A DNA stretch of 64,000 nucleotides from an uncultured Bacteroidota bacterium (GCA_937872515.1 CALMSX010000091.1:48633-112632), one strand, 5' to 3'; shown: positions 17,831-27,593, counted from the first letter of the stretch. Numbers and translations are program-made. Notes: generated by a model not told the origin, from the sequence alone.

Positions 17831-18394
17831 TTGCAAGCGGCCTTAAAGTCTTTTACCTTTCCTCCGGTAAACTATTTTTCACAATTTTGGCAGGAAGAAC
17901 ATCTGTTGCTGGATGTGCACGAAAACTATCAAAAAAGAAGTCTCCGCAATAAATACCAGGTACTCGGGCCCAACGGGACAACTACCCTTTCTATTCCCCT
18001 GCAAAAGGGAAAACATCAACAACAAAACATAAGGGATGTAAAAATCAGTTATGATCAAAACTGGCCAAGACTCCACCGCGAAACCCTGAGAGCAAGTTAC
18101 GGCAGTGCTGCCTTTTTTGAACACTATTTTGACGCTGTTGAAAAGGTATTGGAAATGCGCCCTGTTTTTTTATTTGATTTCAACATGGCAGCCCTGGCTT
18201 GTCTTTGCAAGATGTTAAAAAAAGAGCTGATCTGGAAGCCTACGGATGATTTCGTAGCAGAAGTACAACCCCTTTCAGTCTCTTTGCTGAAATATCCTCA
18301 AGTCTTTGAAAATAAGTTCGGTTTCGTAAGCGGTTTGAGCACTCTTGACCTGATTATGAATATGGGCCCGTCCTCTACAAGATACTTTCAATAA
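17831..18394 (+). CDS. WbqC-like family protein
   Basis: 187 residues, apparently starting at TTG; no ATG lies in frame before the first conserved motif. The pattern fits the WbqC family: early FPPVNYFSQF, then SLRNKYQVLGPNGTTTLSIP, NWPRLHRETLRASYG and AAFFEHYFD. Members occur in O-antigen clusters and elsewhere and are thought to process sugars or acyl groups. No activity is established. It stands alone between HerA and DUF4249 genes and shares a stem-loop with its convergent neighbour. Confidence 0.8.
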   Translation: MQAALKSFTFPPVNYFSQFWQEEHLLLDVHENYQKRSLRNKYQVLGPNGTTTLSIPLQKGKHQQQNIRDVKISYDQNWPRLHRETLRASYGSAAFFEHYFDAVEKVLEMRPVFLFDFNMAALACLCKMLKKELIWKPTDDFVAEVQPLSVSLLKYPQVFENKFGFVSGLSTLDLIMNMGPSSTRYFQ

Positions 18395-18407
18395 AACTAT
18401 TGAAAGT
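18384..18407. terminator. Perfect stem-loop spanning both convergent stop codons
   Basis: ACTTTCAATA (18384-18393) pairs perfectly with TATTGAAAGT (18398-18407) around an AAAC loop. The TAA of the WbqC-like gene (18392-18394) and the TAG of the DUF4249 gene (18397-18399, minus strand) both lie inside. There is no T-run, so termination or mRNA-end protection is inferred. Confidence 0.6.
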
Positions 18408-19380
18408 TGAGGTCCTTTGTCAACTTGTTGTTTTTCAACTCATTGATTGTGTTTGGAGCCAAGCCGAGTCCAAGGAGGCTCAATTGGGCTTTTGAACCAA
18501 AAATACCCAGACCCCGGCTCAGGTTTGAATAAACCGGCAATTCTCCACTTCCTGTAATTCCGGTATTTGCCTGACCAATGGTAAGAAATTCTGCAAGGTT
18601 TTCATCTCCACAATAAATGAAGTAATCCAGGCCATCAAAAAAGCGGGTTGTTGAAGTACTTTTAGCCAAACTTGAACCCAGATAGGAATAAAATTCACCG
18701 GGGCTTGCAAGGAAGTTTTCTTTAGAAATATTTTTGGCAATATCCCATACCAGGCTCTTTTGGGTTGCTACTCCGGCAGAAACCTCTGTGTAGTGAATAA
18801 CAGCTCTCAGGTTAAAAATAGATCCGGGAAAATTGCCTACGTGGTTCCACTTAAAGTTATCTCCCAATGAAGGTGAAAATGCAACCGGCGAGCCCGATCT
18901 TGGAAATGAAGAAGTCGGCTTGCTAATGATCGTAGTTTCAGCGGTAACAGGATTGCCTTCCCCTATGTTGACTTCCAGTTTTACCCTATCACCTGGCACC
19001 AGATTGAGCAGGGAAGAATTGATTCTATACAACTTATTGGGTTCTGTAGCAAAAACGCCGTCTTGTCGGGGATACCCCACATCATTGCCATCCACTTCCT
19101 CAAGGGTAAAAGTTTGATCCACTCCTCCCCTCTTAAGAATGAGATTGACGATGGCATTTTTGTAATACAAAGAATCCGGATTTTTAGCCAATTCTACAGC
19201 CGATTGATTGGGTGATGCAAATGCCCTTTCCAGTCTCACATACTGATATGGAGCCTCATAGTCCAGGAGGCTGTAAACGATGGGGGTCTCAATTTTTTCT
19301 TCAATGAGTTCAAACTCATTAGAGCATGATGAGAATCCCGCCATTAGGGCCAACAGGATAAATAAAAAACGAATTTGCAT
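18397..19380 (-). CDS. DUF4249 family lipoprotein
   Basis: 327 residues with a lipoprotein signal and lipobox GFSSC (Cys about residue 19), then FELIEEKIETPIVYSLLDYEAPYQYVRLERAF, which is the start of DUF4249. The remainder is beta-rich. Members are surface-associated lipoproteins of Bacteroidota, often near TonB-dependent receptors. Here no receptor is adjacent. Function unknown. A -7 box lies just upstream. Confidence 0.8.
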   Translation of the reverse strand: MQIRFLFILLALMAGFSSCSNEFELIEEKIETPIVYSLLDYEAPYQYVRLERAFASPNQSAVELAKNPDSLYYKNAIVNLILKRGGVDQTFTLEEVDGNDVGYPRQDGVFATEPNKLYRINSSLLNLVPGDRVKLEVNIGEGNPVTAETTIISKPTSSFPRSGSPVAFSPSLGDNFKWNHVGNFPGSIFNLRAVIHYTEVSAGVATQKSLVWDIAKNISKENFLASPGEFYSYLGSSLAKSTSTTRFFDGLDYFIYCGDENLAEFLTIGQANTGITGSGELPVYSNLSRGLGIFGSKAQLSLLGLGLAPNTINELKNNKLTKDLNFQ

Positions 19381-19399
19381 TTTATCAATAATTGAGGTG

Positions 19400-19407
19400 C
19401 AAAGGTA
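19400..19407 (-). promoter_or_regulatory. Putative -7 box (TACCTTTG, minus strand)
   Basis: Exact TAnnTTTG ending 19 bases before the DUF4249 ATG. -33 is not clear. Confidence 0.4.
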
Positions 19408-19477
19408 ATACTAATGACCCGCATTTGTAGAGGGCAATAAGCAATAATAACGACATTTTAACGCGAAATAGGCGAAC

Positions 19478-22120
19478 TTATTTCTTTTCTCCAACCAATT
19501 GCCGGGTAAGTTGCTCCGCTGCAGCCAATGCAGCACCTATCCCTTCTTTGTTTTTTCCTCCGGCTGTAGCAAAAAAGGCCTGTCCACCCCCACCACCTTC
19601 AACTAAGGCAGATAACGTTTTAACCATGTTTCCTGCGTGTAAGGCCGTGCTTTGAGTCAGCGCTTCCTGGATGGCTACCATGATCTGTACCTTTTCCCCT
19701 TCTTCAATGGCAAAAACAACGACTCCATTTTCGAGGGCACCCAACACATTATAAGCAAGATTTTTGACCGTCTTACTGTCCATATCCTTGATGTGGCTCG
19801 ATACATAAGTAACACCATTTATGTTTTTGGCTGAGGCAATCAGGCTGCCCTGAAGTGCTCCTGCCTTATCTCCCTGGAGTCGCTCAATCTCTTTTTTCAA
19901 AACCTTGTTTTCATCCTGAAGATCAACGATGGATTTAACAACGTTGGGCGATTTGAAAATAGATCGAATGGCATCCAATTCTTCTAACTTTCCATTGATA
20001 TAGTTTTCAGCGCCGCCAGCTGTTACCGCTTCAATCCTCCTTACACCGGCGGCTATAGCAGATTCTGCTGTAATTTTAAATAGTCCGATGACACCCGTGG
20101 CATCAACGTGGCAACCCCCACATAATTCGATAGAATAGTGCTCGTCAAAAGTAATCATCCTAACCTCATCACCATATTTTTCGCCAAACAACATCATGGC
20201 TCCCGATTTTTTGGCTTCTTCGATGGGTAGTTTTCGATTTTCTTTTCTGCTGATGTTTTCCCTTATTTTCTGATTGACAATTGTCTCAACGCTGGCGATT
20301 TCTTCATCGGTCATTTTATGAAAATGGGCAAAGTCAAATCTCAGGTAATCGTCTTTGACCAATGAGCCTTTTTGTTGCACATGGCTGCCCAACACCTGAC
20401 GGAGGGCTGCATGGAGGAGGTGGGTGGCGCTGTGGTTATTTTCTATTGCCCTGCGCCTGCTCTCATCGACCACCGCACTGATCGTTTCACCTATACTGTC
20501 GGGAATCCTGTCAACAAAATGAATGATGAGGTCGTTTTCTTTTTTGGTATCGGTTACCCTTACCAAATCACCACCTATGTTCAGAAAGCCGGTATCGCCT
20601 ACCTGGCCGCCGCCCTCTGCATAAAATGGGGTCTTGTCAAGTACCAATTGATAGATGACCTCGTCTTTTTGTTTCAGGGTACGGAATTTAACGGCCCTGG
20701 CCCCTTCGAGGCTCAATTGGTCGTAACCCACAAAATCTATCTGTTGGTCTTCGAGCAGGATTTCCCAATCGCCTGTTTCTCTTTTGGCATCTTTTCGAGA
20801 TCGCTCTTTCTGTTCTGTCAGAGCAGTCTCAAAGGCTACCTCATCAATGGTCAAGCCATTTTCTTCGGCTATAAGGCGGGTGAGGTCTTTGGGAAAGCCA
20901 TAGGTATCGTACAATTCAAAAACCTGTCGGCCATCATAGCAACCATTAACTGCTTCCATGTTTTCCAACCTCTTCAAGCCGCCTTCCAATGTGCGTAAAA
21001 ACGATTTTTCTTCTTCAAGAATGACTTTTTCTACAAAGGTCTTTTGAGCGTGGAGTTCCGGAAATATGCCCTTAAACTGGTCTGCAATCATTGGCAGCAA
21101 TTTGTGGATAAATGGCTCTTTGCAGTTGAGATAGGTATAGTTGTATCGGATTGATCTTCTCAATATTCTTCTGATGACATACCCTGCTCCACCGCTGCCC
21201 GGCATCTCACCATCGGCTATGGCAAAGGCAACCGCCCTGATATGATCGGCCAAAACCCTCATGGCAATGTCGGTCATGGAGCTATTGTCGTATTTACCGG
21301 TATAACTGATGCCCGTTTTTTCTGAGATATAGGCAATGGTATGCGAGAATACATCCGTATCGTAGTTGCTGTCTTTGCCCTGCATGGCCCTACACAGACG
21401 CTCGAAGCCCATGCCGGTATCGATGTGTTTGGCAGGCAACTCTTCCAGGCTGCCATCTGCTTTGCGGTTGTATTGAATGAATACGTTGTTCCATATTTCT
21501 ACCACACGGGGATCATCATTGTTGACCCTATCTCTTCCGGGAATCTCTGCTATTTCAGCAGCAGAACGCATATCGTAATGGATCTCCGAGCAGGGACCAC
21601 AAGGACCTGTGTCGCCCATCTCCCAGAAATTGTCTTTTTTACTGCAATACAAAATTCTGTCTTCCGGCAAGTATCTCTTCCATATCTCAGCGGCTTCATG
21701 ATCCGCCTCAAGTTTTTCTTTTTCATCTCCTCCGAAAACCGATGCATAAATGCGGTTGGTATCGAGCTTGTAAACTTTGGTGAGCAACTCCCAGGCCCAG
21801 CTGATGGCTTCTTCTTTAAAGTAATCGCCTATGGACCAGTTGCCCAGCATTTCAAACATGGTGTGGTGGTAGGAGTCTCTGCCTACTTCTTCCAAATCAT
21901 TGTGTTTTCCTGAAACCCTCAGACACTTCTGGCTATTGGCGATACGGGTATACTCCGCTTTTTTGTTGCCTAAAAAAAGGTCTTTAAACTGGTTCATACC
22001 CGCATTGGTAAACATCAGGGTGGGATCGTTCTTTACCACAATGGGTGCAGAAGCAACAATTTTATGTCCTTTGCTTTCAAAAAAGTCAAGAAATGCCTGA
22101 CGTATCTCGTTGGAAGTCAT
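19478..22120 (-). CDS. alaS: Alanine--tRNA ligase
   Basis: 880 residues, the normal length. The class II catalytic core begins MTSNEIRQAFLDFFESKGH, with motif 2 in FEMLGNWSIGDYFK and GPCGPCSEIHYD. The editing domain carries the zinc ligands HSATH and CGGCH, and the C-terminal DHHA1 oligomerisation domain ends with GGGGGQAFFATAGG. It charges tRNA-Ala and clears Ser and Gly mischarges. Complete and with no unusual residues. Long open frames on the opposite strand are shadows. Confidence 0.97.
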   Translation of the reverse strand: MTSNEIRQAFLDFFESKGHKIVASAPIVVKNDPTLMFTNAGMNQFKDLFLGNKKAEYTRIANSQKCLRVSGKHNDLEEVGRDSYHHTMFEMLGNWSIGDYFKEEAISWAWELLTKVYKLDTNRIYASVFGGDEKEKLEADHEAAEIWKRYLPEDRILYCSKKDNFWEMGDTGPCGPCSEIHYDMRSAAEIAEIPGRDRVNNDDPRVVEIWNNVFIQYNRKADGSLEELPAKHIDTGMGFERLCRAMQGKDSNYDTDVFSHTIAYISEKTGISYTGKYDNSSMTDIAMRVLADHIRAVAFAIADGEMPGSGGAGYVIRRILRRSIRYNYTYLNCKEPFIHKLLPMIADQFKGIFPELHAQKTFVEKVILEEEKSFLRTLEGGLKRLENMEAVNGCYDGRQVFELYDTYGFPKDLTRLIAEENGLTIDEVAFETALTEQKERSRKDAKRETGDWEILLEDQQIDFVGYDQLSLEGARAVKFRTLKQKDEVIYQLVLDKTPFYAEGGGQVGDTGFLNIGGDLVRVTDTKKENDLIIHFVDRIPDSIGETISAVVDESRRRAIENNHSATHLLHAALRQVLGSHVQQKGSLVKDDYLRFDFAHFHKMTDEEIASVETIVNQKIRENISRKENRKLPIEEAKKSGAMMLFGEKYGDEVRMITFDEHYSIELCGGCHVDATGVIGLFKITAESAIAAGVRRIEAVTAGGAENYINGKLEELDAIRSIFKSPNVVKSIVDLQDENKVLKKEIERLQGDKAGALQGSLIASAKNINGVTYVSSHIKDMDSKTVKNLAYNVLGALENGVVVFAIEEGEKVQIMVAIQEALTQSTALHAGNMVKTLSALVEGGGGGQAFFATAGGKNKEGIGAALAAAEQLTRQLVGEKK

Positions 22121-22457
22121 GTTCTATTTATTGTGAAGTGGCAAAAATAAGGCTGTAAGCCATTAAAAAAAAGTAATCTTCTACATTTTTGGTGGGAGAA
22201 AAAGAAGAGAAAATTGGGAAATCAATAATAATTATCCGCAAAAAAAGATAAAAAATGCCAAATCACTATTCCCACGTTGTTTTATTTGGATAAGAACGGG
22301 TTAAACCTTTGTCACCTCATCCTCCTTCATCAATTAAGGTTTTAAAAATTATTTATTTCATTGCCTGTTTTAGGTCATTTTATAGTAAGAAAATACAAGA
22401 AACGAGGCATAAATAGGATAAAATCATTATATTTGTTATGCACCAGACCTCCATCTC
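22121..22457. other. Divergent intergenic region, alaS / antiporter
   Basis: 337 bp between divergent genes, AT-rich. I see a -7 box for alaS near its ATG, a TATATTTG (22428-22435) three bases before an ATG at 22438 on the antiporter side, and no gene, RNA or strong stem-loop in between. Confidence 0.6.
22142..22149 (-). promoter_or_regulatory. Putative -7 box of alaS (TATTTTTG, minus strand)
   Basis: Exact TAnnTTTG ending 21 bases before the alaS ATG, with a T-rich tract at the -33 position on the minus strand. Confidence 0.48.
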
Positions 22458-24605
22458 TTGGATTATTTTTTTAATCATCTCATCCACGAATTTCAGCGAC
22501 CCCTTGAAAATCCGGTGTTGATTTTCTCAATTATTTTGTTCATCATTTTGATGGCACCTGTCATCCTGAAGAGAATCAACATTCCCAGCATCATTGGTCT
22601 TATCATTTCTGGGGTGGTTATTGGTCCCAATGCCTTAAACATCATCCGCAAAAGTTCTGCGGTCGAATTATTTTCTACCATTGGCCTGCTGTACATCATG
22701 TTTATTGCCGGACTGGAGCTCGACATGAATGATTTTAAGCGCAATAAGCACAAGTCGCTTTGGTTTGGGTTTTTCACATTTATCATTCCCATTTCAATCG
22801 GTTATCCTGTTTGCAGGTACTTTCTTGGCTATGATGTGGATGCCAGTTTTTTGACCGCCAGCATGTTTGCTACCCATACCCTGGTGGCCTATCCTCTGAT
22901 AAGTAAAATGGGGGTTGCCAAAAACCAGGCAGTAGCCGTTACGGTGGGTGGTACTATTTTAACCGATACCGCAGTTCTCCTCATACTGGCCCTGGTGCTT
23001 GGCAGCGTTAATGGTGGACTTAACAACATCTTTTTGGCTAGACTAAGCATCTCTATGCTCATCTTTGGCTTCATCATGTTTGTATTGATTCCGCCTTTTG
23101 CCAGGTGGTTTTTCAACCGTTTGGAAAGTGAACATTACTCGCACTACATTTTTGTATTATCCATTGTATTTTTTGCTGCTTTTTTGTCGGAGGTAGCGGG
23201 CTTAGAGCCGATCATCGGAGCCTTTGCAGCGGGACTGGCCCTCAACCGACTGATCCCACATTCATCAGCATTAATGAATAGGATTGAGTTTATTGGCAAT
23301 TCCCTTTTTATCCCCTTTTTCCTAATCAGTGTGGGCATGATAGTAGATATCAAAGTCTTGTTTGCTGGGCCTACCGCCTGGATCGTAGCAGGTGCATTGA
23401 CAATTACAGCCCTTTTCAGTAAATGGATTGCAGCCTTTGTAACCCAAAAAATATTTAAATATTCTAGCCATCAAAGGCAGCTCATTTTTGGTCTGAGTTC
23501 AGCCCATGCAGCAGCTACCCTGGCCATTATCCTCGTGGGATTTAATGAAGGGATCCTCGATGAAAACATACTCAATGGCACCATCATTCTCATTCTGATT
23601 ACCTGTATTGTAGCCTCCTTTGCAGCAGAACGAGCAGCTAAATCGCTCATCACCCATTCTAAAAATGAACTATCACAGGAAGATGTGCAATTGGAATTGA
23701 TAACCGAGCATATTTTGTTGTCAGCAGAAGAAGACGAAGAAATTGACAAGTTGCTCAATCTGGCCATCCTGATTAAAAACAAAAAATCGGTACAGCCCGT
23801 TTCGGTTCTTTCCGTCATTCCATTTGATGATGAGGCTGAGATCAATATCATCAAAGAAAAGAGAAGAATTTCGTCCCACCTTACTATGGCAGCAGCGTCT
23901 GAGACCCGCATCAACTATGTGAGTACCATTGACCAAAACATAGGTAGCGGCATTGCCCGGACATCGAGAGAGGTGATGGCCAACCTCATTTTGCTGCCCT
24001 GGCCCGGTCAGTCCAGCTTACTCGATAAGTTTATGAGTGACAAGATTGAAAGTGTGGTGGGATATACCGATAAGTCCATCTTTGTAGTGCAGATCAACCA
24101 ACCTCTGTTGTATCATACAAGAATGATTCTGGTGATTCCGCCCATGGGAGAGATGGAGAACGGCTTTGTACAATGGGCCAATAAAATGCTCTTACTGGCA
24201 AAAGAACTCAATTTGAAATTAGTTTGTTTCAGTCAGGAAGACACATTTGCAGAACTTGCCAAAATTGATGGCTACCTGGGCTATCACACCACCATACAAC
24301 ATGAAAAATTTTCAGACTGGGAAGATTTTTTAATCATTGCAAGGCATGTAAAAGAAAAAGATTTGGTGGTCTGTGTCTCGGCCAGAAAGGGATCTATCTC
24401 TTATTTTGGAATTTTAGACAGTATTCCTTCAAAATTGGAAAAACACTTTACCAATAGTAAGATTGTCATATATCCACAACAATTCAGCAATTTGAAGCTG
24501 TACGACAACTACCTGGACATCAATGCAGAACCCATTTCACAGGGTATAAAAACCTTAAACAAGTTAAAAAAAGGCCTGGGCGGTATGCTGAAAAAAAATC
24601 AATGA
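22458..24605 (+). CDS. CPA2 family cation:proton antiporter with C-terminal USP-like region
   Basis: 715 residues. About twelve transmembrane helices (about 20-395) include GLIISGVVIGPNAL, FIAGLELDM and the transport region VGGTILTDTAVLL with an Asp. A cytosolic part follows (about 415-700) that resembles universal stress protein domains. It exchanges Na+ or K+ for protons for pH and osmotic control. The frame opens at TTG 22458, which puts FNHLIHEF ahead of the first helix as expected. An ATG at 22438, only 3 bp after a TATATTTG box, is out of frame and would need one extra T in the T7 tract (22465-22471) to enter this frame. Confidence 0.87.
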   Translation: MDYFFNHLIHEFQRPLENPVLIFSIILFIILMAPVILKRINIPSIIGLIISGVVIGPNALNIIRKSSAVELFSTIGLLYIMFIAGLELDMNDFKRNKHKSLWFGFFTFIIPISIGYPVCRYFLGYDVDASFLTASMFATHTLVAYPLISKMGVAKNQAVAVTVGGTILTDTAVLLILALVLGSVNGGLNNIFLARLSISMLIFGFIMFVLIPPFARWFFNRLESEHYSHYIFVLSIVFFAAFLSEVAGLEPIIGAFAAGLALNRLIPHSSALMNRIEFIGNSLFIPFFLISVGMIVDIKVLFAGPTAWIVAGALTITALFSKWIAAFVTQKIFKYSSHQRQLIFGLSSAHAAATLAIILVGFNEGILDENILNGTIILILITCIVASFAAERAAKSLITHSKNELSQEDVQLELITEHILLSAEEDEEIDKLLNLAILIKNKKSVQPVSVLSVIPFDDEAEINIIKEKRRISSHLTMAAASETRINYVSTIDQNIGSGIARTSREVMANLILLPWPGQSSLLDKFMSDKIESVVGYTDKSIFVVQINQPLLYHTRMILVIPPMGEMENGFVQWANKMLLLAKELNLKLVCFSQEDTFAELAKIDGYLGYHTTIQHEKFSDWEDFLIIARHVKEKDLVVCVSARKGSISYFGILDSIPSKLEKHFTNSKIVIYPQQFSNLKLYDNYLDINAEPISQGIKTLNKLKKGLGGMLKKNQ

Positions 24606-24644
24606 TCGTTCTATAATAACCATTAAAATACAAATACCTGAGAT

Positions 24645-26126
24645 ATGTTTAACACCGTTTTAATTCGAAATTCTGCTGCTAACAAATGGATGCTACTGGT
24701 TTTTGCCAGCCTGCTAATGTCCACATGCGCCCGCAACCCCGTTACCGGAAAAAAAGAACTTATGCTGATGAGCGAATCGCAGGAGATAGCCATAGGTAAG
24801 GAAGCAGATCCTTCTATCGTAGCCGAGTATGGCTTGTACGAAAATACAGCCCTTCAAAATTTTATTACCGCCAAGGGAAAAGAAATGGCAGCCATTTCAC
24901 ACAGAAGCAACCTGCCCTTTCAGTTTAAAATTTTGGATTCTCCTGTTGTTAATGCTTTTGCGTTGCCAGGAGGATATGTGTACTTTACCCGCGGCATCAT
25001 GGCTCATTTCAACAATGAAGCTGAGTTTGCAGGTGTGCTGGGCCACGAGATCGGACACATCACTGCCCGACATGGTGCCAGTCAATATAGCAAACAAATC
25101 CTGGCACAAGTTGCCCTGGTAGGAGGCATGGTTGTCTCCGAAGATTTTAGGAAATTTTCTGATCTGGCCAGCACAGGTTTGGGACTTATGTTTCTCAAAT
25201 TTGGACGTAGCGATGAATCTGAGTCAGATGAGATTGGTGTTGTTTATTCAACCAATGTAGGCTATAATGCGCATATGATGGGTGACTTTTTTAAAACGCT
25301 CGAAGCCATTGGATCTGAGTCCGGAGGTTCTATACCCACTTTTTTATCAACCCACCCCGATCCGGGAGACAGGTACAACAAGGTGCACGAAACAGCGGTC
25401 AAGTATCAGAAAATTGCAGGGGTTAAGGCAACTGATCTCAAGGTAAACCGCGACAGTTATCTAAAGATGATAGATGGTTTGATATATGGTGAAGATCCCC
25501 GACAAGGTTATGTAGAAAATCAAAATTTCTACCATCCGGAAATGAAATTTACCTTTAGCATTCCTGCTGACTGGCAGGTGGTCAATAGTCCCAGCCAGGT
25601 ACAAATGGCACCCAAAGATGGCAAGGCCCTGATGTTTTTACAGCTCGAAGAAGCCAAAACTTTGGACGCAGCTGCCAATGACTTTGTGACCCGCAACAAA
25701 ATTACAGTTGAAGACAAGGCGAATGTCAACGTAAATGGCTTACCGGCCATCGCGCTTTATGGCACGCAGGTTCCGGACCCAGCTGTGGGTGGCGAGACCC
25801 TGAAGTTGATGACCTATCTGATCCAATACAACAATCAGATTTATAAGATGGTAGGCTTAAGTGTCAACACCGATTTTAATCTCTATTTCAATAACTTTCA
25901 GACCACCATGCGTAGTTTCAACAAGCTGACAGATGCCAGTAAGTTGAACCGGTTGCCGGAAAGGATAAAAATAGTACCTGCTAAAAAAACGGCTACCTTC
26001 CAGCAAATCATGACGGATAATGGAATGACTGCTGCCAGGATGAAAGAGCTAGCACTGATCAATGGCATGGCTGCCGGTCAGACTGTTGAAGCCGGAACCC
26101 TGGTTAAGGTTTTAGAGAAAAAGTAA
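24645..26126 (+). CDS. M48 family metalloprotease, lipoprotein
   Basis: 493 residues. An N-terminal signal has a lipobox-like LLMSTC (Cys about 28). The peptidase domain (about 40-260) has the zinc motif HEIGHITARH and the downstream ESDEIGV Glu ligand. A linker and a beta domain follow (about 290-430), then a LysM-like C-terminus. It resembles BepA-type periplasmic chaperone-proteases that act on outer-membrane proteins, but here tethered by lipid and with a peptidoglycan-binding tail. The preceding antiporter ends 39 bp upstream, so co-transcription is possible. A terminator follows. Confidence 0.88.
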   Translation: MFNTVLIRNSAANKWMLLVFASLLMSTCARNPVTGKKELMLMSESQEIAIGKEADPSIVAEYGLYENTALQNFITAKGKEMAAISHRSNLPFQFKILDSPVVNAFALPGGYVYFTRGIMAHFNNEAEFAGVLGHEIGHITARHGASQYSKQILAQVALVGGMVVSEDFRKFSDLASTGLGLMFLKFGRSDESESDEIGVVYSTNVGYNAHMMGDFFKTLEAIGSESGGSIPTFLSTHPDPGDRYNKVHETAVKYQKIAGVKATDLKVNRDSYLKMIDGLIYGEDPRQGYVENQNFYHPEMKFTFSIPADWQVVNSPSQVQMAPKDGKALMFLQLEEAKTLDAAANDFVTRNKITVEDKANVNVNGLPAIALYGTQVPDPAVGGETLKLMTYLIQYNNQIYKMVGLSVNTDFNLYFNNFQTTMRSFNKLTDASKLNRLPERIKIVPAKKTATFQQIMTDNGMTAARMKELALINGMAAGQTVEAGTLVKVLEKK

Positions 26127-26150
26127 AAAAACTATATAAAAATTTATTTG

Positions 26151-26179
26151 AAAAGAGGGATGTAATGGTCCCTTTTTTT
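26151..26179. terminator. Rho-independent terminator
   Basis: A-rich arm plus GAGGGA paired with TCCCTTTTTTT around TGTAATGG, between the convergent M48 and YbdK-like genes. It overlaps the stop codon of the latter. Confidence 0.82.
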
Positions 26180-27347
26180 ATTGCCAAATTGGGCTGCCTA
26201 TCTCAAATTCTTTGATGTTGTGATGTATTACCTCATTGATATTGCCGCTGTTTTCCAACACCTTCCTCTGACGAACAGCGCTATTGCCTTTTTCCAATAT
26301 ATCATTTAGACACTGTACATAGTGTTGGTACCTTAATTCACGAATGAAAGGTCCCATTTCGTCAAATATCCGATGAATATCATCTTTTATTGAAATCATT
26401 TCCAGGGTCGCTTCTTTAATGATTTCTGCATCAACCCCAAATCTAATGGCTCTCCACTTATTTTCTCTTAATATCCATGAAGTAGACAAGATTTGTTGCT
26501 TTTCACTATCTATTTGTTTATCCATTTTACATCTATAAGCAAGTAGGTGAATAAAAGCAGTAATGCTTTCCACTTCGAGCATAGTTGCAGGGGCATCACA
26601 TATCCTGATTTCTAACGTTCCATACCCTGGGCTAGGTCGCAGATCCCACCATACGTCCTTCATACTTTGGATTGAATGGGTCTGCAACAATTGATCGTAT
26701 AGAATAAGAAATTGGGGCCAATCTTTGACCAAAATAGGCATACCTGCAGTGGGATGCGCTTCGTAAGTAGTGGGTCGACTGGCATTCAACCCAGTATCAT
26801 TGCCCTTCCAAAAAGGAGAACTTGCAGAAAGAGCAATGAGATGAGGAATAAATTGAATCAGATAATTGTTAAATCTGATGCATTCATCTGCATTGAGCAT
26901 ACCGATGTGAACATGCAAACCATAAACGGCCATTCTTTTGATAATCCATTGATTTTTATCCATCAGTTGTTGATACCTGTCAGATGGACTTAAAAGACGG
27001 TTGTTATAATCTGCCGTAGGATGGGTTCCTGTAGAGGCAAGCAGGATATTCTTTTCGGCGGCAAAAGCTTTTATTTTTTCTAATGACAAGGTAAGGTCTG
27101 AGGCAATATCCTGCACCTGATCTGCAATCCCTGAAACAATTTCCAAGGTACTTCTAAACATTTCTTTGGTAATCTTTGGGTTATCCAATGCAGCAATAAA
27201 ATCACCAGCCACTGGTACTGGTCGCAACGTGATGGGGTCAATCAATTGAATTTCCATTTCCACACCAAGGGTCAGGTCTTTTGAGTTATTTTTAAAATGA
27301 AGCATGTGGCGGCTTTTAGAAGATGAAAGGCAATTAATTTCTAACAT
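26178..27347 (-). CDS. YbdK-type carboxylate-amine ligase (GCS2 family)
   Basis: About 389 residues. Family signatures are LTLGVEMEIQLID (ATP/metal Glu residues), LLASTGTHPTADYN, YGLHVHIGM, ALSASSPFWKG, ASRPTTYEA and WDLRPSPGYGTLEIRICD. The fold is that of glutamate-cysteine ligase 2. E. coli YbdK has weak glutamate-cysteine ligase activity, and the physiological substrate is not settled. ATG at 27347 is used; 27305 (also ATG, 8 residues before the first motif) is equally acceptable, while the longest frame to 27440 adds a non-homologous hydrophobic lead and is rejected. Confidence 0.87.
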   Translation of the reverse strand: MLEINCLSSSKSRHMLHFKNNSKDLTLGVEMEIQLIDPITLRPVPVAGDFIAALDNPKITKEMFRSTLEIVSGIADQVQDIASDLTLSLEKIKAFAAEKNILLASTGTHPTADYNNRLLSPSDRYQQLMDKNQWIIKRMAVYGLHVHIGMLNADECIRFNNYLIQFIPHLIALSASSPFWKGNDTGLNASRPTTYEAHPTAGMPILVKDWPQFLILYDQLLQTHSIQSMKDVWWDLRPSPGYGTLEIRICDAPATMLEVESITAFIHLLAYRCKMDKQIDSEKQQILSTSWILRENKWRAIRFGVDAEIIKEATLEMISIKDDIHRIFDEMGPFIRELRYQHYVQCLNDILEKGNSAVRQRKVLENSGNINEVIHHNIKEFEIGSPIWQ

Positions 27348-27561
27348 GTTTATGGGAAAAACACCCTGAAAATTCAAAATCCATGAATCAGATGACAGAA
27401 TATATACTAAAGGTAAAATTGTAAAACAAAAAAAAGTCAAATAAGATTAGAAAAAAGAGCTGACAAGGATCGATATCAACGTAAAAAATTGATTATATAA
27501 ATTTTACATATGTAGTTAATACTTAATATGAAAATCTTTTTTAAAAAAATTCTTACAAATC

Positions 27562-27593
27562 TTGTTGTATTTAAAATCTATTTCCTAAATTTG
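27562..27593 (+). promoter_or_regulatory. Bacteroidota promoter of the tRNA genes
   Basis: TTG at 27562-27564 or 27565-27567 and an exact TAAATTTG at 27586-27593 are separated by 18-21 bases. A small stem-loop (AGAACG-AAAG-CGTTCT, 27603-27618) lies between promoter and tRNA-Gly and would be in the leader. Confidence 0.7.

Noticed and set aside
20372..21913. Plus-strand frames of 208 and 190 codons
   Set aside because: Both lie antisense within alaS, which is complete and conserved.
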